Positions 25,945 to 34,509 of a stretch of DNA of 41,893 nucleotides are shown here, piece by piece. Where the stretch lies: contig NZ_VJMG01000024.1 in assembly GCF_007004135.1 (NCBI RefSeq), positions 1-41,893 of the forward strand, read 5' to 3'. Origin of the DNA: Affinirhizobium straminoryzae (lineage in GTDB: Bacteria; Pseudomonadota; Alphaproteobacteria; Rhizobiales; Rhizobiaceae). The first letter of the stretch is position 1. Each line of letters opens with the position of its first letter. The notes under the pieces are model-generated. The model ran no database searches and was not told the DNA's origin. It worked only from the letters and a program-made list of their open reading frames with translations. A program made the position numbers and the translations under genes.

Positions 25945-28869
25945 ATGGCGGCTGATGGCATGACGGGCAGCGGATTTTCCTTTCCGGCGGGCGGCGGCCA
26001 GATGGGCGCGCTGATCCGCGGCTTCGATTGGGTGGCGACCAGTCTCGGCCCCATCGAGCAATGGCCGCAAAGCCTGAAATCCGTCACCAGCATGCTGCTG
26101 CTCTCTCCCGTACCGATCGTCCTCCTGTGGGGTGAGGACGGCGTGATGATCTACAATGACGCCTATTCGGTGTTTGCAGGAGACCGCCATCCGCAACTGC
26201 TCGGTTCGAAGGTCCGTGAAGGCTGGGCGGAGGTCGCGGAATTCAACGACAACGTGATGCGCGTCGGTCTTTCCGGTGGCACGCTTGCCTATCGCAACCA
26301 GGAACTGACACTTATCCGCAATGGTCGGCCGGAACCGGTCTGGATGAATCTGGACTACTCGCCGGTTGTCGACGAGAGCGGAAAGCCGGCCGGCGTCATC
26401 GCCATCGTGGTGGAAACCACACAGAACGTGATCGCCGAGCGGCGCCTGCGCGAAAGCGAGAACCGTTTCCGGGCGCTGACGCTCGCCACTTCCGATGCGG
26501 TCTATCGGCTGAGCGCCGACTGGGTCGAGATGCGCCAGCTGGACGGACGCGGCTTTCTTGCCAATCTCTACCGGCCGAGCTCCCGCTGGATCGAGGAATA
26601 CCTGCCGGTGGAGGACCGGCCGGCCATCGGCGCGGCGATTGCCCGCTCGATCCGCACGCGGCGCCCCTTCCAGATGGAGCATCGCATCCGCAAGGCCGAT
26701 GGCTCGATCGGCTGGGTTCTGTCTCGCGCCGTGCCGGTGGCCGATGGCAGCGGCGAAATTGTCGAATGGTTTGGCGCCGCCACCGATGTCACCGAACGCC
26801 ACCGCGCCGAGGCGCGCCGCGAGGCACTCATCCGTCTGACACGCGAGATCCAGTCGCTCTGGGATGCCGAAGAGATCGCGCTTTCGGCCGCCCGCATCAT
26901 CGGCGAGACTCTGGAGGCAAGCCGCGCCGGCTATGGAACGGTCGACGAGGCACTCGAATCCTTTACCATCGTGAAGGCCTGGAATGCGGAAGGCATCACC
27001 GATGTGCGGGAAAACCTGAACCTGAAGCTGCTGCCGGGCATCGTCCAGGACGTGCTCAACGATCGCATCGCTGTCGTCAACGACGTGCTGGAGGATCCGC
27101 GCGTGCAGCCGGCGGTCGAGCATCTGCTGAGCCGCAGCGCCCGGGCGCTGGTCAATGTCGGCATCGTGGAGAAGGGACGGATCGTGGCCGTCTTCTTCGT
27201 CAATTCCAACAGCGTGCGCCAATGGTCCGGCGAGGATACCGAGTTCATCCGCGAGGTTGCCTCGCGCGCCCATACCGCCATCGAGCGCGTGCGCGCCGAG
27301 CATGCGCTGCAGAAACTCGCCAGCTCATTGGAAGCCGATGTCGAGCAGCGCACCCGCGAGCGCGACCGGATCTGGCATAACACGCAGGATCTCAACGTCG
27401 TCGTGGACAAGAACGGTATCTTCCACGCCGTCAATCCGGCCGTGACCAAGCTGCTGGGCTGGACGGAGGCGGAGGTGCTCGGACGGCATCTGTTCGACTT
27501 CATCATTCCGGAGGATCACGAGGCCACTCTATCCACCTTTGCCATCAATCTCACGGGCGAATTCCCCCCCTTCGAAAACCGCTACCGGCACAAGGAGGGC
27601 GGTCATCGCTGGATTTCCTGGGTGGCGGGTGCCGATGGGGATCTCATTTATGGCAGCGGCCGCGACGTGACGCGGGAAAAGGAGGCCGCCGCCGCACTGG
27701 CCGCCTCGGAAGAGGCGTTGCGTCAGGCGCAGAAGATGGAGGCGGTCGGCCAGCTGACGGGCGGTCTTGCCCATGACTTCAACAACATTCTCGCTGGCAT
27801 CAGCGGCAGCCTCGAACTGATCCTGCTGCGCCTGACGCAGGGCCGCATTTCGGACGCCGAGCGCTATGTGGGCGCTGCACAGGGGGCCACGAAACGCGCG
27901 GCAGCACTGACACATCGTCTCCTTGCCTTCTCCCGCCGGCAAACGCTCGACCCGCGCCCCACCGATCCGAATGCGCTGGTTGCGGGAATGGAGGAATTGA
28001 TCCGCCGCTCCGTCGGCCCGGAAATTTCAGTGGAGACGGAGTTGCAGCCGGATCTGTGGCACACGCTGGTCGATCCGGGTCAGCTCGAGAACGCGCTGCT
28101 CAACCTCAGCATCAATGCGCGCGACGCCATCGTCGGCAGTGGAAGGCTGATCATCCGCACCCGTAACCAGCAGCTCTCCGCGCAGGCAGCGGCCGAGCGG
28201 AACCTGAAACCCGGCGACTACGTGGTCCTGTCGGTCAGTGACAATGGAACCGGAATGACGCCGGATGTGGCAAGCCGCGCCTTCGATCCCTTCTTCACCA
28301 CCAAGCCCATCGGTCAGGGAACCGGGCTTGGTCTGTCGATGATCTATGGCTTTGCCCGACAGTCGGGCGGTCATGCACTGATCGTCACCGAACCCGGGCG
28401 CGGAACGGAGGTGTTCATCTACCTGCCGCGTCACGGTATCGATGCGGTTGCCGCGGATGCACCGCAGACCACGATGGAAAAGGTGCCGCTCGCGCAGGGA
28501 GCCGGCGAAACCGTGCTGGTGGTGGATGACGAACCGCTGGTGCGCATCCTGATTACCGAGGTGCTGGAGGAACTTGGCTATAAGGCGCTGGAGGCGGGCG
28601 AAGCCTCAGAAGCGCTGCCACATCTGGAATCCGGCGAACGCATCGATCTGATGGTCACCGATGTCGGACTGCCGAACGGCATCAACGGCCGGCAGCTGGC
28701 CGACGCGGCCCGAACGCTGCGCCCAGGCCTGAAGATCCTGTTCATCACCGGCTATGCGGAAAACGCCGTGCTGAACCAGAACAATCTGGAACCCGGCATG
28801 TATGTGATGACCAAGCCCTTTGCCATGGACGCGCTGGCAAACCGGATCCGCCAGCTGATCCGGGAGTGA
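25945..28869 (+). CDS. Soluble hybrid histidine kinase (PAS-PAS-GAF-PAS-HisKA-HATPase-REC)
   Basis: A 974-residue protein without membrane helices. Visible in order: a first PAS-like region (about 45-160, WGEDGVMIYNDAY), a second PAS (170-290), a GAF domain (about 305-452), a third PAS (about 473-585), HisKA with phospho-acceptor H610 in GGLAHDFNNIL, an HATPase with SDNGTGM and GTGLGLSM, and a C-terminal receiver with VDDEP and phospho-acceptor D906 in VTDVGLPNG. The layout suggests an internal sensor of redox, light or small ligands; none of the PAS domains shows an obvious flavin-binding cysteine motif. It has no cognate response regulator beside it; dctD is convergent and belongs with dctB. 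Signal and target unknown. Confidence 0.92.
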   Translation: MAADGMTGSGFSFPAGGGQMGALIRGFDWVATSLGPIEQWPQSLKSVTSMLLLSPVPIVLLWGEDGVMIYNDAYSVFAGDRHPQLLGSKVREGWAEVAEFNDNVMRVGLSGGTLAYRNQELTLIRNGRPEPVWMNLDYSPVVDESGKPAGVIAIVVETTQNVIAERRLRESENRFRALTLATSDAVYRLSADWVEMRQLDGRGFLANLYRPSSRWIEEYLPVEDRPAIGAAIARSIRTRRPFQMEHRIRKADGSIGWVLSRAVPVADGSGEIVEWFGAATDVTERHRAEARREALIRLTREIQSLWDAEEIALSAARIIGETLEASRAGYGTVDEALESFTIVKAWNAEGITDVRENLNLKLLPGIVQDVLNDRIAVVNDVLEDPRVQPAVEHLLSRSARALVNVGIVEKGRIVAVFFVNSNSVRQWSGEDTEFIREVASRAHTAIERVRAEHALQKLASSLEADVEQRTRERDRIWHNTQDLNVVVDKNGIFHAVNPAVTKLLGWTEAEVLGRHLFDFIIPEDHEATLSTFAINLTGEFPPFENRYRHKEGGHRWISWVAGADGDLIYGSGRDVTREKEAAAALAASEEALRQAQKMEAVGQLTGGLAHDFNNILAGISGSLELILLRLTQGRISDAERYVGAAQGATKRAAALTHRLLAFSRRQTLDPRPTDPNALVAGMEELIRRSVGPEISVETELQPDLWHTLVDPGQLENALLNLSINARDAIVGSGRLIIRTRNQQLSAQAAAERNLKPGDYVVLSVSDNGTGMTPDVASRAFDPFFTTKPIGQGTGLGLSMIYGFARQSGGHALIVTEPGRGTEVFIYLPRHGIDAVAADAPQTTMEKVPLAQGAGETVLVVDDEPLVRILITEVLEELGYKALEAGEASEALPHLESGERIDLMVTDVGLPNGINGRQLADAARTLRPGLKILFITGYAENAVLNQNNLEPGMYVMTKPFAMDALANRIRQLIRE

Positions 28870-28909
28870 TCGCTTCGGATCTGGTACGGCATTCGTCCTT
28901 CTGAGGAAG

Positions 28910-30277
28910 TTATCCCTCATCTCGATCGGCAAAGGTACCGCGCACGATGCCGTGGCGCTGGAGTTTGTCGTAGAAAGTCTTGCGCGGAATGCCGAGCGCC
29001 TCGATGCTGCGGCGGACGTCGCCGCCGTGATCCTTCAACGTCTGGCGGATGATGTCTGCCTCCAGCCTTGCAAGACGATCGGGCAGCGTTCCGCCCTCTG
29101 CCGCAACAGACACCGGCAGCGCAGGCGGATCCTCTTCCTGAGCCGGCTCAAGACCAAGCACGAAGCGTTCCGCGAAATGGCTGAGTTCGCGGACATTGCC
29201 CGGCCAGTCATGCATGGACAGATGGCGGGTGACGGCTGACGTGAGATCCGGCACGGTACGACGGAAGCGGGTCGCGGCGCGCTGCGTGAAATAACGGAAG
29301 AGAAGCGGCACATCCTCGCGCCGCTCGCGCAACGGCGGAATGAAGAGAGAAACCACGTTCAGCCGATAATAGAGATCCTCGCGAAAATCCCGCCGTTCGG
29401 CCGGATCGCCAAGATCGACCTTGGCGGCGGCGACGACGCGGATATCCACCGGGCGCACCTCATTGGTGCCGAGCGGCGTCACCTCGCGCATTTCCAGGAC
29501 GCGCAGCATCTGCACCTGCGTCCCCGGTGGCATGCTTTCAATCTCATCCAGAAACAGCGTGCCGCCGCTCGAATGCTCGATGCGACCCACGCGCCGCTTC
29601 TGCGCACCGGTAAAGGCCCCCTGTTCGTGGCCGAACAGCTCGCTTTCCATGATCTGTTCTGGCAGCGCGCCACAGTTCAGCGCCACGAAATGGCCCTTGG
29701 CGCGGCGGCTCCAGCGGTGCAGAAGGCTTGCCACCACCTCCTTGCCGGTGCCCGTCTCGCCCGTCAGCAGCACATCGACATCGGTATCGGCGATCTGGCG
29801 CAAGGTGTGCCGCAGCCGCTGCATCACCGGGGTCTGGCCGATGAGAGGCAGTCCCTCCTCCTCCGTCAACTGCGCCTCGCGCAGCCGGCGGTTGTCGAGC
29901 ACGAGACTGCGTTTTTCGCCCGCCCGCCCCACGCATTGCACCAGCCGGTCGGCAGCAAAGGGTTTGGCAAGGAAATCGTAAGCGCCGTCCCTGATCGCAC
30001 CGACCGCCATCGGAATATCGCCATGACCGGTCACGAGAATGACGGGCAGATCCGCGTCAATGGCGCGAATGCGTGCCAGAAGCTGCAGACCGTCCAGCCG
30101 CGGCATACGAATGTCGGAGACGACAACGCCGGAAAAATCCCTGTCGATGGTCTGCAGGGCGTCCAGCGGCGAGGCGAAAGGCCGGACGGCAAAGCCGGCA
30201 AGCTGCAGCGTCTGTGCGGTTGCCTTGAGAAGATCCCGGTCATCGTCGATCAGGATGACAGGTATGTGTGAGGTCAT
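28910..30277 (-). CDS. dctD: Sigma-54-dependent C4-dicarboxylate response regulator DctD
   Basis: A 455-residue NtrC-family activator. It has a receiver domain (1-about 120) with phospho-acceptor D55 and an AAA+ domain with Walker A G173-K179 (GETGTGK), the sigma-54-contact GAFTGA at 220-225 and Walker B FLDEIE around 242-247. A C-terminal Fis-type helix-turn-helix ([22 protein letters not shown]) binds the upstream sites. When phosphorylated by DctB it activates the dctA promoter by ATP-driven remodelling of sigma-54 polymerase. Its ATG overlaps the dctB stop. The symbol rests on the dctB/dctA neighbours plus the -24/-12 promoter in front of dctA. Confidence 0.95.
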   Translation of the reverse strand: MTSHIPVILIDDDRDLLKATAQTLQLAGFAVRPFASPLDALQTIDRDFSGVVVSDIRMPRLDGLQLLARIRAIDADLPVILVTGHGDIPMAVGAIRDGAYDFLAKPFAADRLVQCVGRAGEKRSLVLDNRRLREAQLTEEEGLPLIGQTPVMQRLRHTLRQIADTDVDVLLTGETGTGKEVVASLLHRWSRRAKGHFVALNCGALPEQIMESELFGHEQGAFTGAQKRRVGRIEHSSGGTLFLDEIESMPPGTQVQMLRVLEMREVTPLGTNEVRPVDIRVVAAAKVDLGDPAERRDFREDLYYRLNVVSLFIPPLRERREDVPLLFRYFTQRAATRFRRTVPDLTSAVTRHLSMHDWPGNVRELSHFAERFVLGLEPAQEEDPPALPVSVAAEGGTLPDRLARLEADIIRQTLKDHGGDVRRSIEALGIPRKTFYDKLQRHGIVRGTFADRDEG

Positions 30278-32130
30278 GGCCGGGCCCTCTTCAGTTCCAC
30301 GGTAAATCGGGTGGCACCAGCCGTGCTTTCCACAGTGATCTGGCCGGCATAATCGCTGACGATGTCCTTGGCGATGACGAGACCAAGGCCGAGGCCAGCC
30401 TCCTTGGAGCTGTTGAAGGGCGTAAACAGCTGCTCAAGAATGTCAGGCGGAATGCCCGGACCATTGTCTTCCACCAAAAGCCGCACGGTCTCGTCATCCG
30501 CGACGGCGCTGACCCGTACCTGCCCGTCCGGTTGCGTGCCGATCGCTTCCAGCGCGTTCTGGAGGAGATTGATCATCACCTGCTCCAGCCTGAGCCGGCT
30601 GCCCACCACGGCAATATCGGGCGATGGAAGGGTAATCGCCAGTGCCTCCATCCGGCCGGCAAACCGGCTTTTCAGCAGCATCACCGCACCGCTGATGACA
30701 TCCTGCAGGGCCACCGGTCCTGCTGCCGCACGCCCACGCCGTGCCAGCGCCTTCAGATTGTCGGTGATCGCGCCGATCCGCTCGGTCAGGCCGGCGATCT
30801 CGCGCAGATTGTCGTCGGCCGGCGCGGTCTGACGGCGCTCCAGAAAGGTCCGCGCATTGTCGGCATAGGCGCGGATCGTGGCCACCGGCTGGTTGATTTC
30901 ATGCGCGACGCCGGCGGCGACCTGGCCAAGGATCGCCAACCGGTTGGCCTGCACCAGTTGCTGCTGCACCCCCTGCAGGCGCGCTTCGGTGGTCTTGTGA
31001 TCGGCAATCTCGGCTTCCAGCCGGTCACGGGCACGCGTGAGGTCCAGCGTGCGTTCGGCAACGCGTCGCTCCAGCTCCAGTCGTGCAGCCTGGCCGGCCG
31101 CGATGCGCGCCAGCGTCGTCTGCCGCCGCCAGATCCAGAAGGCGACAAGCGCCAGAAGCGGAATGAAGCCGAGCAGGGCGGCAAATTCGGCCTGCCGCAG
31201 GCCGGACGCGAGCGCCTGCTCCACCGGCACAAGGTAATGCAGCTGCCATTCGGTAGACGGCACCGGCAACACGAGTTCGATATAGCGCTCCAGCCCCCGG
31301 CCGGGCAGCAGCACATCCATCAGCCGGGCGTCAGGGCTCAGCTGCTCCATCGGGATCGTCGGGAGCGGCACCAGCGGCGCCTCGCCGAACTGCAGGCTGG
31401 CGCGAATGCCATCGCGCACCGCCGGCGCCAGCGGACCGAGCGTCATGAAGCGCCAGGACGGAATGCTGGTGATCAGCACCACCTGCTGGCGGTCGGTAAC
31501 GAAGGAGGGCCGCGCGGCGCTGATCCAGTCGTTCTCCAGCTGATCGAACTCGGCTTTCACCACCACGACACCGAGCGGATTGCCGGCAGGCCCAACACGG
31601 TTGGAGATATAGAGGCCGGGTCGCCGGCTGACGCTGCCCATGGCGAAATGCTCTGCCCTGCCTTCCGCGATGGCGCGGGAGAAATAGGCGCGAAAGCCGT
31701 AATCGCTACCGACAAAGCTGGTGGGGTCGCGCCAGTTGCTGGAGGCAACCGCCACCCCATGGCGATCCAGGACATAGAGAACGGAGGCGTTGGTTCCGAC
31801 GACGAGATCCTCGAGCTTCCGGTTGAGCGCATCGAGGCGGCCGGCTTCGGGGTCGCGCAAGGCCTCGGTCACATCACGGTCGCGGGCGAGAATCAGAGGC
31901 AGCGAGCGCGGCCGCTCCATCACGGCTCTCAGCAATGCCACCTTCAGACCGGCGTCCACCCGCCCCTGCTGCGTGAGGTCCGCCAGCACACTGCGGGTGG
32001 CGTAGTGGCGCGACAGAAAAAGCGTGAGCCCCAGGAGAAGGCAGGCGCAGAGCGCAAAGAGGAACCAGGGACTGCGCAACCCTTGCGCCATCCCCCGCCG
32101 CTCTCCTGCGCTCTCCAACCCGATTGTCAT
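30274..32130 (-). CDS. dctB: C4-dicarboxylate sensor kinase DctB
   Basis: A sensor kinase of about 618 residues. A membrane helix near the N-terminus ([21 protein letters not shown]), a periplasmic double-PDC sensor of about 260 residues (with [17 protein letters not shown] and [17 protein letters not shown]), a second helix, a coiled-coil linker, then HisKA with phospho-acceptor His (about H410) in [12 protein letters not shown] and an HATPase with EDNGPGI and GLGLGLVI. It senses succinate, malate or fumarate outside the membrane. The frame is open to 32190, but that start lies inside a DctD-type palindrome. I prefer 32130; 32091, nearer the helix and with AGGAG 11 bases upstream, is a real alternative. 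Confidence 0.92.
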   Translation of the reverse strand: MTIGLESAGERRGMAQGLRSPWFLFALCACLLLGLTLFLSRHYATRSVLADLTQQGRVDAGLKVALLRAVMERPRSLPLILARDRDVTEALRDPEAGRLDALNRKLEDLVVGTNASVLYVLDRHGVAVASSNWRDPTSFVGSDYGFRAYFSRAIAEGRAEHFAMGSVSRRPGLYISNRVGPAGNPLGVVVVKAEFDQLENDWISAARPSFVTDRQQVVLITSIPSWRFMTLGPLAPAVRDGIRASLQFGEAPLVPLPTIPMEQLSPDARLMDVLLPGRGLERYIELVLPVPSTEWQLHYLVPVEQALASGLRQAEFAALLGFIPLLALVAFWIWRRQTTLARIAAGQAARLELERRVAERTLDLTRARDRLEAEIADHKTTEARLQGVQQQLVQANRLAILGQVAAGVAHEINQPVATIRAYADNARTFLERRQTAPADDNLREIAGLTERIGAITDNLKALARRGRAAAGPVALQDVISGAVMLLKSRFAGRMEALAITLPSPDIAVVGSRLRLEQVMINLLQNALEAIGTQPDGQVRVSAVADDETVRLLVEDNGPGIPPDILEQLFTPFNSSKEAGLGLGLVIAKDIVSDYAGQITVESTAGATRFTVELKRARP

Positions 32131-32137
32131 ACCCCAC

Positions 32138-32157
32138 CATGTGCGGAATTCCGCCAT
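32138..32157 (+). promoter_or_regulatory. DctD-type upstream site 2 (distal)
   Basis: The perfect 12-bp palindrome GCGGAATTCCGC is flanked by CATGT on the left and CATG on the right, giving an imperfect version of the TGTGCG...CGCACA pattern of the proximal site. It is centred about 35 bases from the proximal site, and two such sites upstream of dctA are known in rhizobia. It ends next to the preferred dctB start. Confidence 0.65.
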
Positions 32158-32165
32158 GAAGGCAA

Positions 32166-32199
32166 GGCGAGAATGTGCGAAAAACCGCACATTCTCGCC
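32166..32199 (+). promoter_or_regulatory. DctD-type upstream site 1 (proximal), 14-bp perfect inverted repeat
   Basis: GGCGAGAATGTGCG (32166-32179) and CGCACATTCTCGCC (32186-32199) are exact reverse complements with a 6-base A-rich spacer. The centre is about 105 bases before the expected dctA transcript start, the right range for an NtrC-family activator acting by DNA looping. The tract between it and the promoter (about 32210-32240) is AT-rich and could bend or bind IHF. Confidence 0.82.
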
Positions 32200-32262
32200 C
32201 TCAACGCCTCAAACGCTATAATTTTTCCTTTTAATTCAAGACCATACTGGAAACCGGAAACT

Positions 32263-32277
32263 TGGCACGCCGATTGC
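32263..32277 (+). promoter_or_regulatory. Sigma-54 (-24/-12) promoter of dctA
   Basis: TGGCAC (32263-32268), five bases, then TTGC (32274-32277) matches the sigma-54 consensus TGGCAC-N5-TTGC exactly. Transcription would start near 32289, leaving a leader of about 60 bases to the dctA ATG. Confidence 0.92.
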
Positions 32278-32349
32278 TGAAAGGTGTCCATCGTCAAATA
32301 CCGCCCCGGGAGAGCCATGTTGGTTGGGGCGCGATGGAGGACCCGTAGC

Positions 32350-33678
32350 ATGGACATTCATATGGATGCCGCAACACCGCGCGGCAGGATTCCGCTTTAT
32401 CGGCAGCTTTACGTGCAGGTTCTGGTGGCGATCGCTGCCGGCATCCTGCTCGGTCACTTCTATCCGGATATCGGCGCGGCACTGAAACCGCTCGGCGACG
32501 CCTTCATCCGTCTCGTCAAGATGATCATCGCACCAGTGATCTTCCTGACGGTCGCCACCGGCATTGCCGGCATGTCCGACCTGAAGAAGGTCGGCCGCGT
32601 CGCCGGAAAGGCGATGATCTACTTCCTGACCTTCTCGACGCTGGCGCTTGCCGTCGGCATGCTGGTTGCCAATGTGGTGCAGCCGGGTTCCGGCATGCAT
32701 ATCGATCCGGCATCGCTCGATGCCAAGGCCGTTTCGACCTATGCCACCAAGGCGCATGAAACCTCCGTCGTCGGCTTCCTGATGAACATCATCCCGGACA
32801 CCATCGTCGGTGCCTTCGCGCAGGGCGATATCCTGCAGGTGCTGTTCTTCTCGGTGCTGTTCGGTATCTCGCTCGCCATGGTCGGCGATCGCGGCAAGCC
32901 GGTCACCGATTTCCTGAATGCCGTCACCGCCCCGATCTTCAAGCTGGTCGCGATCCTGATGAAGGCGGCGCCTATCGGCGCCTTCGGCGCCATGGCCTTT
33001 ACCATCGGCAAATACGGCATCGGCTCGATCGCCAATCTCGCGATGCTGATCGGTACCTTCTACATCACATCGCTGCTGTTCGTCTTCGTGGTGCTGGGTG
33101 CGGTCGCCCGCTACAACGGCTTCTCCATCCTGGCGCTGATCCGCTACATCAAGGAGGAACTGCTGCTGGTTCTCGGCACCTCCTCCTCGGAAGCGGCCCT
33201 GCCCGGCCTGATGCAGAAGATGGAACGGGCCGGCTGCAAGCGCTCGGTCGTCGGCCTCGTCATTCCGACCGGCTATTCGTTCAACCTGGACGGCACCAAC
33301 ATCTACATGACGCTGGCCGCCCTGTTCATCGCCCAGGCCACGGATATCCATCTGTCGCTCGGTGACCAGATCCTGCTGCTGCTGGTGGCGATGCTGAGCT
33401 CCAAGGGTGCCGCCGGCATCACCGGCGCCGGCTTCATCACGCTGGCAGCGACGCTGTCGGTCGTTCCCTCGGTTCCGGTCGCCGGCATGGCGCTGATCCT
33501 CGGCATCGACCGCTTCATGTCGGAATGCCGCGCGCTGACCAATTTCGTCGGCAATGCGGTTGCCACCATCGTCGTCGCCCGCTGGGAAAACGAACTGGAT
33601 CAGGCAAAGCTTGCCGAGGCTCTAACCGGCCGCCTGCCGGCCGACGCCGCAACCGGTGCGCTGCAGCCGGCGGAGTGA
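32350..33678 (+). CDS. dctA: C4-dicarboxylate transporter DctA
   Basis: A 442-residue polytopic symporter of the DAACS (glutamate/dicarboxylate:cation) family. Diagnostic stretches are the N-terminal [19 protein letters not shown], the serine-rich re-entrant loop [35 protein letters not shown], and the second loop [20 protein letters not shown]. It imports succinate, fumarate and malate with protons or cations across the inner membrane. The start at 32350 has GGAGG nine bases upstream and gives the normal family length; a GTG at 32284 in the same frame precedes the predicted transcript start and can be excluded. A strong terminator follows at 33716. Confidence 0.96.
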   Translation: MDIHMDAATPRGRIPLYRQLYVQVLVAIAAGILLGHFYPDIGAALKPLGDAFIRLVKMIIAPVIFLTVATGIAGMSDLKKVGRVAGKAMIYFLTFSTLALAVGMLVANVVQPGSGMHIDPASLDAKAVSTYATKAHETSVVGFLMNIIPDTIVGAFAQGDILQVLFFSVLFGISLAMVGDRGKPVTDFLNAVTAPIFKLVAILMKAAPIGAFGAMAFTIGKYGIGSIANLAMLIGTFYITSLLFVFVVLGAVARYNGFSILALIRYIKEELLLVLGTSSSEAALPGLMQKMERAGCKRSVVGLVIPTGYSFNLDGTNIYMTLAALFIAQATDIHLSLGDQILLLLVAMLSSKGAAGITGAGFITLAATLSVVPSVPVAGMALILGIDRFMSECRALTNFVGNAVATIVVARWENELDQAKLAEALTGRLPADAATGALQPAE

Positions 33679-33715
33679 GTTTCCTCCCAGGGAAAGAGGC
33701 CGCGAGGTCTCATTC

Positions 33716-33749
33716 GAAAGGCCCGTCATCAGCCGATGGCGGGCCTTTC
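33716..33749 (+). terminator. Terminator of dctA
   Basis: GAAAGGCCCG (33716-33725) pairs with CGGGCCTTTC (33740-33749), and inside it CATC pairs with GATG around an AGCC loop, making a long nearly continuous hairpin. The 3' arm ends in TTTC. It lies 37 bases after the dctA stop. The A-rich 5' foot makes it potentially bidirectional, so it may also serve the convergent DUF922 gene. Confidence 0.85.
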
Positions 33750-33777
33750 GCTTGCGTGCCGGCAACGCTGCGAATCG

Positions 33778-34386
33778 TCAGGGACCGTTGACCAGCGCCA
33801 GGATCAGCTGGTGCACATTGCCGCCTGGGCTAAGCTCCACCCGATCGAATTCGACATTTTTGGCGCGTTCCGCCTTCGACAGGACGCCGAGCTTTGCCGT
33901 CAATTGCTGACGGATCTTCTGGCAGTTCGGGTCGTTTTCGACCCTGAGGCCAAGGCTCACATCCTGGATCTGCTGCACCAGCGTCTTGATGAAGCCGCCA
34001 TGCACCCGCTCATGTGCCTCGACGCCGGCAATGAAGCGCGACCAGCTGGCGGCAACCGCAGGCGGAAGCCGGCTCTCCGGCCGCGGCAGCGTATAGGTGA
34101 TGACGACCTTCGGCTTTGCCACGGTGATCACGCAGGCATTGCCCTCAACAGCATAGGTGCGCGTCCAGGTCAGCTTGAAGCCGGTATGGGCAATGGCAAG
34201 GCCGCCGCCCGCCTTCGGCGCCCGGGCGCCGATCGATTCGTAAAGTTCAGCGCCGGTCTGGCCGCTGATGGCATAGGTCTTCACCTGCTCCACCGCCTGC
34301 CAGTCCGCCGGCAGCGCCGCTGACGGAAAGGCCAGGAGGAGCGGTGCCAGAAGGTCCAGCCCGCGACGACGTATCCAGACGATCAA
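33778..34386 (-). CDS. Exported DUF922-type protein with HExxH motif
   Basis: This 202-residue protein has an N-terminal signal sequence (RRR, then LLAPLLLAFPSAALPA; cleavage probably near residue 27). The mature part matches the DUF922 pattern as I recognise it: an ISGQTGAELYESI start, a central TYTLPRP and the segment VEAHERVHGGF, which contains an HExxH zinc-protease-like motif. It is therefore probably a periplasmic metal-dependent hydrolase, but no substrate is known and no activity can be claimed. It stands alone between dctA (convergent) and putA (same strand, 123 bases upstream), with no clear operon partner. Confidence 0.75.
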   Translation of the reverse strand: MIVWIRRRGLDLLAPLLLAFPSAALPADWQAVEQVKTYAISGQTGAELYESIGARAPKAGGGLAIAHTGFKLTWTRTYAVEGNACVITVAKPKVVITYTLPRPESRLPPAVAASWSRFIAGVEAHERVHGGFIKTLVQQIQDVSLGLRVENDPNCQKIRQQLTAKLGVLSKAERAKNVEFDRVELSPGGNVHQLILALVNGP

Positions 34387-34509
34387 ACCGAAGCCTCCTG
34401 AAGCAACCGACCCCGCTGGACCTTCTCAACTGGTCGGCGGCGCGCATCATAGGAAAGCGGAGCCGGGTGGCAAGGGCATCCAGGCGCATCACCACGGTAT
34501 CCGGGAGGC

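Noticed and set aside
30268..32280. 670-codon plus-strand open frame opposite dctB
   Set aside because: Low-complexity, Gln/Arg/His-rich translation without motifs; dctB on the minus strand is complete and well supported.
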